A DNA stretch of 64,000 nucleotides, taken from contig NZ_CP076668.1 in NCBI RefSeq assembly GCF_018968705.1, forward strand, positions 682,001-746,000, in the 5' to 3' direction. A program made the translations under genes and the position numbers. Source of the DNA: Pseudomonas lijiangensis. Its GTDB lineage: Bacteria; Pseudomonadota; Gammaproteobacteria; Pseudomonadales; Pseudomonadaceae. The notes below the pieces were generated by a model. The model worked only from the letters and a program-made list of their open reading frames with translations, was not told where the DNA came from and made no database searches. How positions within the stretch are numbered: position 1 is the stretch's first letter; every line of letters starts with the position of its first letter. Shown here one piece after another: positions 29,233 through 37,000 of the stretch.

Positions 29233-30057
29233 ATGCTGAATTCGTATTCGTCGCCCATCGAGCGCATCTGGTATTACGCGCTGCGCATCATCTGCGCACT
29301 GGTGCTGTTGTTTCTGGTGTTGCCGGTGCTGGTCATCGTGCCGCTGTCGTTCAACTCGGGCAGCTTTCTGGTCTATCCGCTGCAAGGCTTTTCATTGCAG
29401 TGGTATCAGGACTTCTTCGCTTCTGCCGAATGGATGCGCTCGCTGAAGAACAGCATGATCGTCGCACCGGCTTCCACGCTGCTGGCGATGATCTTCGGCA
29501 CACTGGCCGCCATCGGCCTGACCCGGGGCGACTTCCCCGGCAAGCCGCTGGTCATGGCGCTGGTGATCTCGCCGATGGTGGTGCCGATGGTGATCGTCGG
29601 TGTCGCCAGTTATCTGTTCTTCGCACCGCTGGGGCTGGGCAACAGCTACACCTCGCTGATCCTGGTGCATGCGGTGCTGGGCGTGCCGTTCGTGATCATC
29701 ACCGTGTCGGCTACCTTGCAGGGCTTCAACCACAACCTGGTACGCGCCGCCGCCAACCTCGGCGCTTCGCCGCTGACGGCATTCCGTCGAGTGACCCTGC
29801 CATTGATCGCACCCGGCGTGATTTCCGGCGCACTGTTCGCCTTCGCGACCTCGTTCGATGAAGTGGTAGTCACCCTGTTCCTCGCCGGCCCCGAGCAAGC
29901 GACCCTGCCGCGCCAGATGTTCAGCGGCATCCGCGAAAACCTCAGCCCGACCATCGCCGCCGCCGCGACCTTGCTGATCGCCTTCTCGGTGGCATTGCTG
30001 CTGGTGCTGGAGTGGTTGCGCGGGCGTAGCGAGAAGCTCAGGACGAAGGCAGAGTAG
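29233..30057 (+). CDS. agtD: ABC transporter permease, AgtD-like
   Basis: 274 residues of the PotC type with six predicted membrane segments. The EAA loop LVRAAANLGASPLTAFRRVTLPLIAPG contacts the ATPase. GAGGGAAT precedes the ATG. Last gene of the agt operon; the following gap carries the CAAGCT-type repeat, then rpe. Confidence 0.87.
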   Translation: MLNSYSSPIERIWYYALRIICALVLLFLVLPVLVIVPLSFNSGSFLVYPLQGFSLQWYQDFFASAEWMRSLKNSMIVAPASTLLAMIFGTLAAIGLTRGDFPGKPLVMALVISPMVVPMVIVGVASYLFFAPLGLGNSYTSLILVHAVLGVPFVIITVSATLQGFNHNLVRAAANLGASPLTAFRRVTLPLIAPGVISGALFAFATSFDEVVVTLFLAGPEQATLPRQMFSGIRENLSPTIAAAATLLIAFSVALLLVLEWLRGRSEKLRTKAE

Positions 30058-30061
30058 GAGG

Positions 30062-30145
30062 GAGCTGCAAGTTGTAAGCGGCAAGCTACAAGCTTGAGGT
30101 TACGGCTTGAGCTTGTGGCTTACAGCTTGAAGCTTGCTGCTTCTC
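30062..30145. repeat. CAAGCT-type short repeat, copy 2
   Basis: GCAAGTTGTAAGCGGCAAGC, then TACAAGCTTGAGGTTACG, then inverted copies GAGCTTGTGGCTTACAGCTT and GAAGCTTGCTGCTTC. It can fold into a long imperfect hairpin between agtD and rpe and may terminate the agt operon. Related to 8992-9093 and 33242-33271. Confidence 0.7.
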
Positions 30146-30200
30146 TTTCCCCATTCGCTTACAATGCGCGCCACCGTGATTCTGCTCAAACAGGTGCGCC

Positions 30201-30875
30201 ATGCAGCCCTTCGTTATTGCCCCATCGATCCTTTCCGCTGACTTCGCCCGTCTGGGTGAGGACGTCGACTCTGTACTGGCCGCGGGTGCCGACTTCGTTC
30301 ACTTCGATGTCATGGACAATCACTATGTCCCTAATCTGACCATCGGTCCGATGGTGTGCAGCGCGCTGCGCAAGTATGGCGTCACTGCGCCCATCGATGT
30401 GCACCTGATGGTCAGCCCGGTGGATCGCATCATCGGCGATTTCATCGAGGCCGGTGCCACCTACATCACCTTTCACCCTGAAGCGACCCAGCATATCGAT
30501 CGTTCTCTGCAACTGATCCGCGAGGGTGGCTGCAAGGCAGGTCTGGTGTTCAACCCGGCCACGCCACTGAACCTGCTGGAATACGTCATGGACAAGGTCG
30601 ACATGATCCTGCTCATGAGCGTCAACCCGGGCTTTGGTGGTCAGAAGTTCATTCCCGGTACGCTGAACAAGCTACGCGAAGCGCGGGCCTTGATCGATGC
30701 GTCGGGGCGTGACATCCGTCTGGAAATCGATGGTGGCGTCAACGTCACGAACATTCGTGAAATCGCGGCTGCGGGTGCTGATACCTTTGTTGCCGGCTCG
30801 GCTATTTTCAATGCTCCCGATTACAAGGAAGTGATCGAGAAAATGCGCAACGAACTGGCGGCAGCCCGCGCATGA
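30201..30875 (+). CDS. rpe: Ribulose-phosphate 3-epimerase
   Basis: Interconverts ribulose-5-phosphate and xylulose-5-phosphate. 224 residues of TIM-barrel fold with [15 protein letters not shown], the metal/catalytic [40 protein letters not shown] and LEIDGGVN. It overlaps gph by 4 bases (ATGA), and gph leads into trpE, the conserved Pseudomonas order. Confidence 0.97.
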   Translation: MQPFVIAPSILSADFARLGEDVDSVLAAGADFVHFDVMDNHYVPNLTIGPMVCSALRKYGVTAPIDVHLMVSPVDRIIGDFIEAGATYITFHPEATQHIDRSLQLIREGGCKAGLVFNPATPLNLLEYVMDKVDMILLMSVNPGFGGQKFIPGTLNKLREARALIDASGRDIRLEIDGGVNVTNIREIAAAGADTFVAGSAIFNAPDYKEVIEKMRNELAAARA

Positions 30876-31690
30876 GCGGCTTCGAGCATTTGTTTGCGGG
30901 CAAGCTGCCCAGGCTGATCATGTTCGATCTGGACGGGACCCTCGTGGATTCCGGGCCTGATCTGGCCGTGGCCGTCGACAAGATGCTGCTCGAACTCGGT
31001 CGCCCGCCGGCTGGCCTTGAGTCGGTCCGGCAATGGATCGGCAATGGCGCACCGGTACTGGTGCGTCGGGCGCTGGCCAATGACATTGATCACAGCGGTG
31101 TCGATGACGCCCTGGCCGCACAGGCGCTGGAAATCTTCATGCAGGCTTATGCCGAAAAACACGAATTCACCGTGGTCTACCCCGGCGTTCGTGAAACCCT
31201 GAAGTGGTTACAGAAGATGGGCGTCGAAATGGCCCTCATCACCAACAAGCCGGAGCGCTTCGTTGCTCCGCTGCTGGATGAAATGAAACTGGGACGTTTC
31301 TTTCGCTGGATCATCGGCGGCGACACCCTGCCACAGAAGAAACCGGACCCTGCGGCTCTGTTCTTCGTCATGAAAATGACCGGTATTCCGGCTTCCCAGT
31401 CACTGTTCGTCGGCGACTCTCGCTCCGATGTGCAGGCGGCCAAGGCAGCTGGCGTGGCCTGTGTCGGGCTGACCTATGGCTACAACCATGGCAGGCCCAT
31501 CGCTGAAGAATCCCCGTCGCTGGTGATTGATGATCTGCGCAAGCTGATTCCCGGTTGCCTGGATCAGGACGCTGAGATACTGTTGCCCGATATTCAACGT
31601 CCCTCCCTTAGAGATTCCATCGTGGTGGTCACCCGCAAACTCTGGATGAAAGTCATCAAGGCCCTGGCCCGTTGGCGTTGGCGCGCCTGA
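30872..31690 (+). CDS. gph: Phosphoglycolate phosphatase (C-terminus doubles as trp leader)
   Basis: HAD phosphatase that removes 2-phosphoglycolate. 272 residues with the nucleophile motif [15 protein letters not shown], the ITNKPE motif and [16 protein letters not shown]. After the HAD core (ends ~235) there is a tail finishing ARWRWRA. Its last 14 codons, from the in-frame ATG at 31646, look like a tryptophan leader peptide for the next gene, trpE. Confidence 0.96.
   Translation: MSGFEHLFAGKLPRLIMFDLDGTLVDSGPDLAVAVDKMLLELGRPPAGLESVRQWIGNGAPVLVRRALANDIDHSGVDDALAAQALEIFMQAYAEKHEFTVVYPGVRETLKWLQKMGVEMALITNKPERFVAPLLDEMKLGRFFRWIIGGDTLPQKKPDPAALFFVMKMTGIPASQSLFVGDSRSDVQAAKAAGVACVGLTYGYNHGRPIAEESPSLVIDDLRKLIPGCLDQDAEILLPDIQRPSLRDSIVVVTRKLWMKVIKALARWRWRA
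31646..31690 (+). promoter_or_regulatory. Candidate trpE leader peptide in frame with the gph 3' end
   Basis: ATG-initiated 14-codon frame [14 protein letters not shown] with Trp codons at 31673 and 31679 and a TGA at 31688. It is the same frame and stop as gph. A GCCGC/GCGGC hairpin follows at 31701-31714 and a TTTT run at 31734-31737, before the trpE start at 31761. Attenuation of trpE by a leader peptide is established in P. putida; whether the peptide is made alone or only as the Gph tail is not known from sequence. Confidence 0.6.
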
Positions 31691-31760
31691 CTTGATCCCG
31701 GCCGCCTGCGCGGCACGTTTGCCTACCTGACCGTTTTACCCTCAAACCACGAGGCTGCTC

Positions 31761-33242
31761 ATGAACCGTGAAGAATTCCTGCGTTTGGCTGCTGCTGGCT
31801 ATAACCGCATCCCGCTTGCCCACGAAACCCTGGCTGACTTCGACACCCCACTGTCGATCTACCTGAAACTGGCCGACCAGCCGAATTCCTACCTGCTGGA
31901 GTCGGTACAGGGCGGCGAGAAGTGGGGGCGTTACTCCATCATCGGCCTGCCATGCAGCACCGTGATGCGCGTCCATGGTCATCATGTGAGCGTGACCCAC
32001 GAAGGCGTGGAAGTCGAAAGCCATGACGTCGAAGACCCGCTGGCCTTCGTCGAAGAGTTCAAGGCGCGTTACAACGTCCCGACCATTGCCGGTCTGCCGC
32101 GCTTCAACGGTGGTCTGGTGGGTTACTTCGGCTATGACTGTGTGCGTTATGTCGAAAAGCGTCTGGCCAACTGCCCGAATCCGGACCCGCTGGGTGTGCC
32201 TGATATCCTGCTGATGGTTTCCGATGCGGTCGTGGTATTCGACAACCTGGCGGGCAAGATGCACGCCATCGTATTGATCGATCCGGCCCAACAGGACGCT
32301 TATGAAAGCGGCCGTGCGCGCCTTGATGAACTGATGGAAAAACTCCGTCAGCCCATCACGCCACGCCGTGGCCTGGAACTGGACAGACCGCCTGCTGCAG
32401 AGCCTGTGTTCCGTTCCAGCTTCACCCAGAACGATTACGAAAAGGCAGTCGACACCATCAAGCAATACATCCTCGCCGGGGATGTAATGCAGGTCGTGCC
32501 GTCGCAGCGCATGTCCATCGATTTCAAGGCGGCACCTATCGATCTGTACCGGGCGCTGCGCTGCTTCAACCCGACGCCCTACATGTACTTCTTCAACTTC
32601 GGCGACTTCCATGTGGTCGGCAGTTCGCCGGAAGTGCTGGTGCGGGTCGAGGACAATCTGGTCACCGTTCGCCCGATTGCCGGTACACGCCCGCGTGGTG
32701 CCACCGAAGAGGCCGACCGTGCCCTGGAAGAAGACCTGCTGTCCGACGACAAGGAAATCGCCGAGCACCTGATGCTCATCGATCTCGGTCGTAATGACAC
32801 GGGTCGTGTTTCGGAAATCGGTTCGGTCAAGCTGACCGAGAAGATGGTCATCGAGCGTTATTCCAACGTCATGCACATCGTTTCCAACGTCACCGGCCAG
32901 CTGAAAAGCGGGCTGACGGCCATGGACGCCCTGCGGGCCATTCTGCCGGCAGGCACCTTGTCCGGTGCGCCGAAGATCCGCGCCATGGAAATCATCGACG
33001 AGCTGGAGCCCGTGAAACGTGGCGTCTATGGCGGTGCGGTGGGTTATATGGCCTGGAACGGCAATATGGACACTGCGATTGCCATCCGTACCGCAGTCAT
33101 CAAAGACGGCGAACTGCATGTGCAGGCGGGCGGCGGTATTGTTGCCGACTCGGTGCCGGCCCTTGAGTGGGAGGAGACCATCAACAAGCGGCGTGCGATG
33201 TTCCGGGCCGTTGCTCTGGCCGAGCAGACGGCAGGGGATTGA
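31761..33242 (+). CDS. trpE: Anthranilate synthase component I
   Basis: Converts chorismate to anthranilate, the first step of tryptophan synthesis. 493 residues: N-terminal domain with the feedback-inhibition region ([18 protein letters not shown]), then the chorismate-binding domain with [40 protein letters not shown] and [11 protein letters not shown]. Not fused to trpG; no trpGDC is seen in the window. Followed by a clear terminator. Confidence 0.97.
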   Translation: MNREEFLRLAAAGYNRIPLAHETLADFDTPLSIYLKLADQPNSYLLESVQGGEKWGRYSIIGLPCSTVMRVHGHHVSVTHEGVEVESHDVEDPLAFVEEFKARYNVPTIAGLPRFNGGLVGYFGYDCVRYVEKRLANCPNPDPLGVPDILLMVSDAVVVFDNLAGKMHAIVLIDPAQQDAYESGRARLDELMEKLRQPITPRRGLELDRPPAAEPVFRSSFTQNDYEKAVDTIKQYILAGDVMQVVPSQRMSIDFKAAPIDLYRALRCFNPTPYMYFFNFGDFHVVGSSPEVLVRVEDNLVTVRPIAGTRPRGATEEADRALEEDLLSDDKEIAEHLMLIDLGRNDTGRVSEIGSVKLTEKMVIERYSNVMHIVSNVTGQLKSGLTAMDALRAILPAGTLSGAPKIRAMEIIDELEPVKRGVYGGAVGYMAWNGNMDTAIAIRTAVIKDGELHVQAGGGIVADSVPALEWEETINKRRAMFRAVALAEQTAGD

Positions 33243-33271
33243 GCTTCAAGCGGTAAGCTACAAGCTTGAAG
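33242..33271. repeat. CAAGCT-type short repeat, copy 3
   Basis: AGCTTCAAGCGGTAAGCTAC continuing AAGCTTGAAG just after the trpE stop, the shortest copy of the unit seen at 8992-9093 and 30062-30145. Confidence 0.6.
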
Positions 33272-33273
33272 TG

Positions 33274-33310
33274 AAACGCGGTGTCTGCCTTGAGGCGGCA
33301 CCGCGTTTTT
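33274..33310 (+). terminator. Rho-independent terminator of trpE
   Basis: Stem AACGCGGTG / CACCGCGTT with inner TGCC/GGC pairing, ending in a run of five T. It lies 32 bp after the trpE stop and just before the end of the convergent transporter gene. Confidence 0.85.
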
Positions 33311-33312
33311 GT

Positions 33313-34356
33313 TCATGCTGCCCGTGCTTCTTCCAGGGCTTCGGCGGACAGTTGCTGGTTGTGGCGGTTGGCGTAGTTCTCGGCCATGACCGAGCAGACG
33401 ATCAACTGCATGGGGTGGTAGATCATGATCGGCAGCAGGATCAGGCCCAGGCCCGGATTGGCACCGAAGATCAAGGCGGCCATGGGCGCTCCGGCGGCCA
33501 GGGATTTCTTGGTGGCGCAGAACACGGCTGCGACGCGGTCGCCATGATCGAACTTCAGGGCGCGGGCGGTGCGGGTCGTCATGAACAGGATCACGGCCAA
33601 CAGCACGGCGGTGCCGATAAAGGCGGTCAGAATCACACTGCTGCCCTGGGCTTGCCACATGCCCGAAATCATCGAGTTGCAGAACGCCGCATAGACCAGC
33701 AACAGGATCACGATCTTGTCGATCAGGTTGGTGTACTTCTTGTGCCGGGCAAAGAACTTGCCTACCAGCGGGCGCACCAACTGGCCGATGACCAAAGGCA
33801 GCAGCAACATGCCGCACAGGTCCAGCAGTGTCGAACCCAGATCAATCCCGCCGGAACCGGTGCCCACCACCAGGCTGACCAGCCAAGGGGTGATGAAAAT
33901 CCCCAGTACGCTGGACAGGCTGGCATTGAGAATCGCCGCAGGCACGTTGCCTTTTGCGCTGCCGGTCAGGGCGACCGATGAAGAAATGGTGGAGGGCAGT
34001 GCGCACAGGTAGAAGAAACCCAGCATCAGCAGGGCAGGGACATAGGCGCTCAGCAGCTTGTTGCTGACCAGCCAGAGAACCGGGAACACCACAAAGGTGA
34101 AGGCCTGGATCATGATGTGCAGGCGCCAGTTCTTGAGGCCGTTCCTGATCTGCTCGCTGGACAGGTTGACGCCATGCAGGAAGAACACCACGAACACGCC
34201 GATATTGATGACGTATTCGGCATGCATGCCGCCGCCCGTGGCGCCGAAGTGCGGGAAGAAGTAGGCCAGAACCGTCGCCAGGACCATTCCGCAGAGGAAC
34301 CAGTCGGTCACGACGCGCTTGAGGTGTTTGAGTGCTTGCATAAGAGGCTCGCGCAT
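33313..34356 (-). CDS. YfeH-like SBF/BASS-type membrane transporter
   Basis: 347 residues with about nine or ten hydrophobic segments. It matches the SBF-like (YfeH) branch of the bile acid:sodium symporter superfamily: VVFFLHGVNLSSEQIRNGLKNW, FYLCALPSTISSSVALTGSAKGN and a late FCATKKSLAAGAPMAALIFG. The natural substrate is unknown. An alternative start is MQALKH at 34341; neither has a strong ribosome binding site. Divergent from the AraC-type gene, 70 bp away, which probably regulates it. Confidence 0.87.
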   Translation of the reverse strand: MREPLMQALKHLKRVVTDWFLCGMVLATVLAYFFPHFGATGGGMHAEYVINIGVFVVFFLHGVNLSSEQIRNGLKNWRLHIMIQAFTFVVFPVLWLVSNKLLSAYVPALLMLGFFYLCALPSTISSSVALTGSAKGNVPAAILNASLSSVLGIFITPWLVSLVVGTGSGGIDLGSTLLDLCGMLLLPLVIGQLVRPLVGKFFARHKKYTNLIDKIVILLLVYAAFCNSMISGMWQAQGSSVILTAFIGTAVLLAVILFMTTRTARALKFDHGDRVAAVFCATKKSLAAGAPMAALIFGANPGLGLILLPIMIYHPMQLIVCSVMAENYANRHNQQLSAEALEEARAA

Positions 34357-34426
34357 TCTTTGTAAAAGTGAATGTCCGCAGGCTACTCTGTTGTCTTGTA
34401 GCCGTCTTGCGACATAAGGCCATTAG

Positions 34427-35230
34427 ATGCCGAGTAACGGACAAAACACGTCACATCTTCCTACGGGCGAGCGGCACATACCGGTCTTGCAGGATTTGCC
34501 GCGCCCGCTTTATGCCCGTGCCGAAAGCCTGAGCGCCGGGTCCTGGACGCCGCCTCATCGCCATGACTGGGTGCAGTTTTCCTACGCCATCAGTGGCGTC
34601 CTGGGTGTACACACTGCAGAAGGCAGTTTCTTCGCGCCGCCGCAGTGGGGTGTGTGGGTGCCTGCGGGGCTGGAGCATCAGGTGGTGACGTCCATGCAGG
34701 CCGAGATGCGCAGTCTGTATGTGCGAACCCAGGATTCCGGTTGGGCGCCGGAGCGTTGCCGGGTGCTGGAGGTAACGCCGCTGGCCCGGGAACTGATAAA
34801 GACTTTCTGCCTGCTGCCCGTGGCTTACCCGGAAGATGACAGCCCTGAGGCGCGTCTGGTGCAAGTGCTGCTGGATCAGCTGTCGCAACTGCCGGAGGTG
34901 GGATTTTCACTGCCATTGCCCCGGCATCCCAGATTGCTAGGCTTGTGCAATGAACTGATTGAAAACCCTGCCCGGTTGATCACGTTGCATGACTGGGCCA
35001 CACGCCTCGGGACGTCGGAGAAAACCCTGATGCGCCTGTTTCAGCGGGAAACCGGCCTGAGCTTTCGAGGCTGGCGTCAGCGGGCGAGGTTACTGTCATC
35101 GCTCAGCGCGCTGGAGGAGGGCGACAGTGTGACCAACGCGGCTCTGGCATGTGGTTATGACTCCACTTCAGCTTTTATTGCGGCTTTCAAGGGGCTTTTC
35201 GGTTACACGCCTGGTGAACTCTTCAAGTAG
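34427..35230 (+). CDS. AraC-family transcriptional regulator
   Basis: 267 residues. N-terminal cupin-like sensor part (SAGSWTPPHRHDWVQFSYAISG, FAPPQWGVWVPAGLEHQV) and C-terminal double HTH (LGTSEKTLMRLFQRETGLSFRGWRQ, then ALACGYDSTSAFIAAFKGLFGYTPGE). This is the AraC subtype that usually controls an adjacent divergent exporter, here the SBF-type transporter. The ligand is unknown. Followed by a probable terminator. Confidence 0.9.
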   Translation: MPSNGQNTSHLPTGERHIPVLQDLPRPLYARAESLSAGSWTPPHRHDWVQFSYAISGVLGVHTAEGSFFAPPQWGVWVPAGLEHQVVTSMQAEMRSLYVRTQDSGWAPERCRVLEVTPLARELIKTFCLLPVAYPEDDSPEARLVQVLLDQLSQLPEVGFSLPLPRHPRLLGLCNELIENPARLITLHDWATRLGTSEKTLMRLFQRETGLSFRGWRQRARLLSSLSALEEGDSVTNAALACGYDSTSAFIAAFKGLFGYTPGELFK

Positions 35231-35245
35231 ATTTCGGCATGAAAG

Positions 35246-35266
35246 AGCGGCGGATTGCTGCTTTTT
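35246..35266 (+). terminator. Probable terminator of the AraC-type gene
   Basis: AGCGGC / GCTGCT stem (one G-U pair), 5-nt loop, then TTTT, 16 bp past the stop codon. Confidence 0.55.
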
Positions 35267-35406
35267 CCTACAGCAAGAGTTTTTGAATTCGTAATATCTT
35301 TCACCGCTCATTCGGCACGAAAGGTGCTTGAATCAAGGAGTTGAGGCCGTTTTCCACGAAAACTATTCAATCCCGACTGCCATTACCCCTACTCGCTGGC
35401 GGAGGA

Positions 35407-35423
35407 TTGCCGTATAACGGCAA
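35407..35423. other. Small dyad upstream of the RIO kinase gene
   Basis: TTGCCGT-ATA-ACGGCAA, perfect 7-bp arms, 42 bp before the start codon. It could be an operator or a 5' UTR hairpin; nothing further can be said. Confidence 0.4.
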
Positions 35424-35464
35424 CAATCGCGTATCTGGCAACAAAGGACCCACAATAAAAGCTG

Positions 35465-36361
35465 ATGAAAACTCCTAAACGCATTGAACCCCTGATCGAA
35501 GACGGTCTGGTCGACGAGGTGCTGCGCCCGCTCATGAGTGGGAAAGAGGCAGCTGTTTATGTGGTGCGCTGTGGCAAGGAGCTGCGGTGTGCCAAGGTTT
35601 ACAAGGAGGCGAACAAACGCAGTTTCCGTCAGGCGGCCGAATATCAGGAAGGCCGCAAGGTACGCAACAGCCGACAGGCCCGGGCCATGGCCAAGGGTTC
35701 CAAGTTCGGTCGCAAAGAAACCGAAGACGCATGGCAGAACGCCGAAGTGGCAGCCTTGTTCCGTCTGGCCAGTGCCGGCGTCAGGGTTCCCAAGCCTTTC
35801 GACTTTCTGGAAGGCGTGCTGCTCATGGAGCTGGTTGCCGACGAGTACGGCGATGCGGCACCCCGTCTGAACGATGTGGTGCTGGAGCCGGATCAGGCGC
35901 GGGAATACCACGCCTTCCTGATCGAGCAGATCGTGCTGATGCTGTGTGCCGGTCTGGTGCACGGTGACCTGTCCGAGTTCAACGTGCTACTGGGGCCAAG
36001 CGGTCCGGTGATCATCGACTTGCCTCAGGCGGTGGATGCGGCTGGCAACAACCACGCCTTCAGCATGCTGGAGCGGGATGTGGGCAACATGGCTTCCTAT
36101 TTCGGACGCTTTGCGCCTGAGCTCAAGGCCACTCGTTACGCCAAGGAAATGTGGTCGTATTACGAGGCCGGTACGCTGTCACCGTCTACGGTGCTCACAG
36201 GCCAGTTCGAGGATACGGAGGAAGCGGCTGACGTCAGAGGCGTGCTGCGCGAGATCGAAGCGGCGCGTCTGGATGAAGCCCGTCGTCAGGCTGCCCGTGC
36301 CGCCGATGATGCGCCACCCGGCAAACCCAACGAAGAACCGCCGCCGCCCTGGATGCAGTAG
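35465..36361 (+). CDS. RIO1-type atypical serine kinase
   Basis: 298 residues of RIO kinase fold: nucleotide-binding GKEAAVYVVRCG with Lys in LRCAKVYKEANKRSFRQ, a flexible basic loop (KVRNSRQARAMAKGSKFGRKE), catalytic VHGDLSEFNVLL and the metal-binding IIDLPQAVDA. The C-terminus is charged and ends in a Pro-rich tail. Bacterial RIO proteins have no settled substrate. No good ribosome binding site precedes MKTPKR; a TTGCCGT/ACGGCAA hairpin lies 42 bp upstream. It stands alone, without an obvious operon partner. Confidence 0.88.
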   Translation: MKTPKRIEPLIEDGLVDEVLRPLMSGKEAAVYVVRCGKELRCAKVYKEANKRSFRQAAEYQEGRKVRNSRQARAMAKGSKFGRKETEDAWQNAEVAALFRLASAGVRVPKPFDFLEGVLLMELVADEYGDAAPRLNDVVLEPDQAREYHAFLIEQIVLMLCAGLVHGDLSEFNVLLGPSGPVIIDLPQAVDAAGNNHAFSMLERDVGNMASYFGRFAPELKATRYAKEMWSYYEAGTLSPSTVLTGQFEDTEEAADVRGVLREIEAARLDEARRQAARAADDAPPGKPNEEPPPPWMQ

Positions 36362-36421
36362 TGGTTTATCGCGAAGGAGCGGAGCGCCGCCCTATTCGTA
36401 CACACTGTAGGGGGTAATGCT

Positions 36422-36560
36422 GATCAGTTAAGGTCAATAAATCACTTTGTGGGAGGCAGCTTGCTGGCGACTTTGGCGTACGACGCAGAATATCTGCCAG
36501 TCTCAGGCCTTTTTCGCCAGCAAGCTGCCTCCCACAAGTGTTGTTTGTGCCTTAACTGAT
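36422..36560. repeat. Nested REP-type inverted repeat (copy D)
   Basis: Outer arms GATCAGTTAAGG and CCTTAACTGAT enclose inner arms TGTGGGAGGCAGCTTGCTGG and CCAGCAAGCTGCCTCCCACA. It has the same architecture as 4680-4824 but an unrelated inner core. A separate short REP-like hairpin GCGAATTTATTCGCG follows at 36576-36590. It lies between the convergent RIO kinase and cueR genes. Confidence 0.85.
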
Positions 36561-36598
36561 TGGCCTTACTCTGTAGCGAATTTATTCGCGAAGGCTGT

Positions 36599-37000
36599 TC
36601 AGCCACAACACCCCCCCGAAGCCAGGTCCTTGAGGATCGGGCAATCGGGGCGGTCGTCGCCTTGGCAGTGTTCCACCAGTTCCTGCAGGGTATCGCGCAG
36701 GCTCGCCAGTTCTTCGATCTTCTGATTCAGGTCGTCGATGTGTTTATGAGCCAGCGCCTTCACATCGCTGCTTGCACGCTGACGATCCTGCCAGAGGGTC
36801 AGCAGCTTGCCGACTTCCTCCAGCGAAAACCCCAGATCCCGCGAGCGTTTGATGAACGCCAGGGTGTGCAGGTCTTCCGGGCTGTACAGGCGGTAGCCGC
36901 TGTCGCTGCGACTGGCAGGCCGCAACAGGCCGATGGACTCGTAATAACGAATCATCTTGGCGCTCAAACCGCTTTTGCTGGCCGCCTGGCCGATGTTCAT
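36599..37000 (-). CDS. cueR: Copper-responsive MerR-family regulator CueR
   Basis: 133 residues. N-terminal winged HTH (MNIGQAASKSGLSAKMIRYYESIGLL), dimerisation helix, and a C-terminal metal loop with two Cys spaced as in CueR (HCQGDDRPDCPI), plus a terminal CCG. It activates copper-efflux genes when Cu(I) binds. Its start overlaps the copA stop (ATGA), so it is co-transcribed with copA from the CueR-type promoter at 39234-39257. Confidence 0.93.
   Translation of the reverse strand: MNIGQAASKSGLSAKMIRYYESIGLLRPASRSDSGYRLYSPEDLHTLAFIKRSRDLGFSLEEVGKLLTLWQDRQRASSDVKALAHKHIDDLNQKIEELASLRDTLQELVEHCQGDDRPDCPILKDLASGGCCG

Noticed and set aside
33243..33271. Insertion-sequence terminal repeat after trpE
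   Set aside because: It belongs to the CAAGCT-type short repeat family seen elsewhere in the window; no transposase or partner end is nearby.
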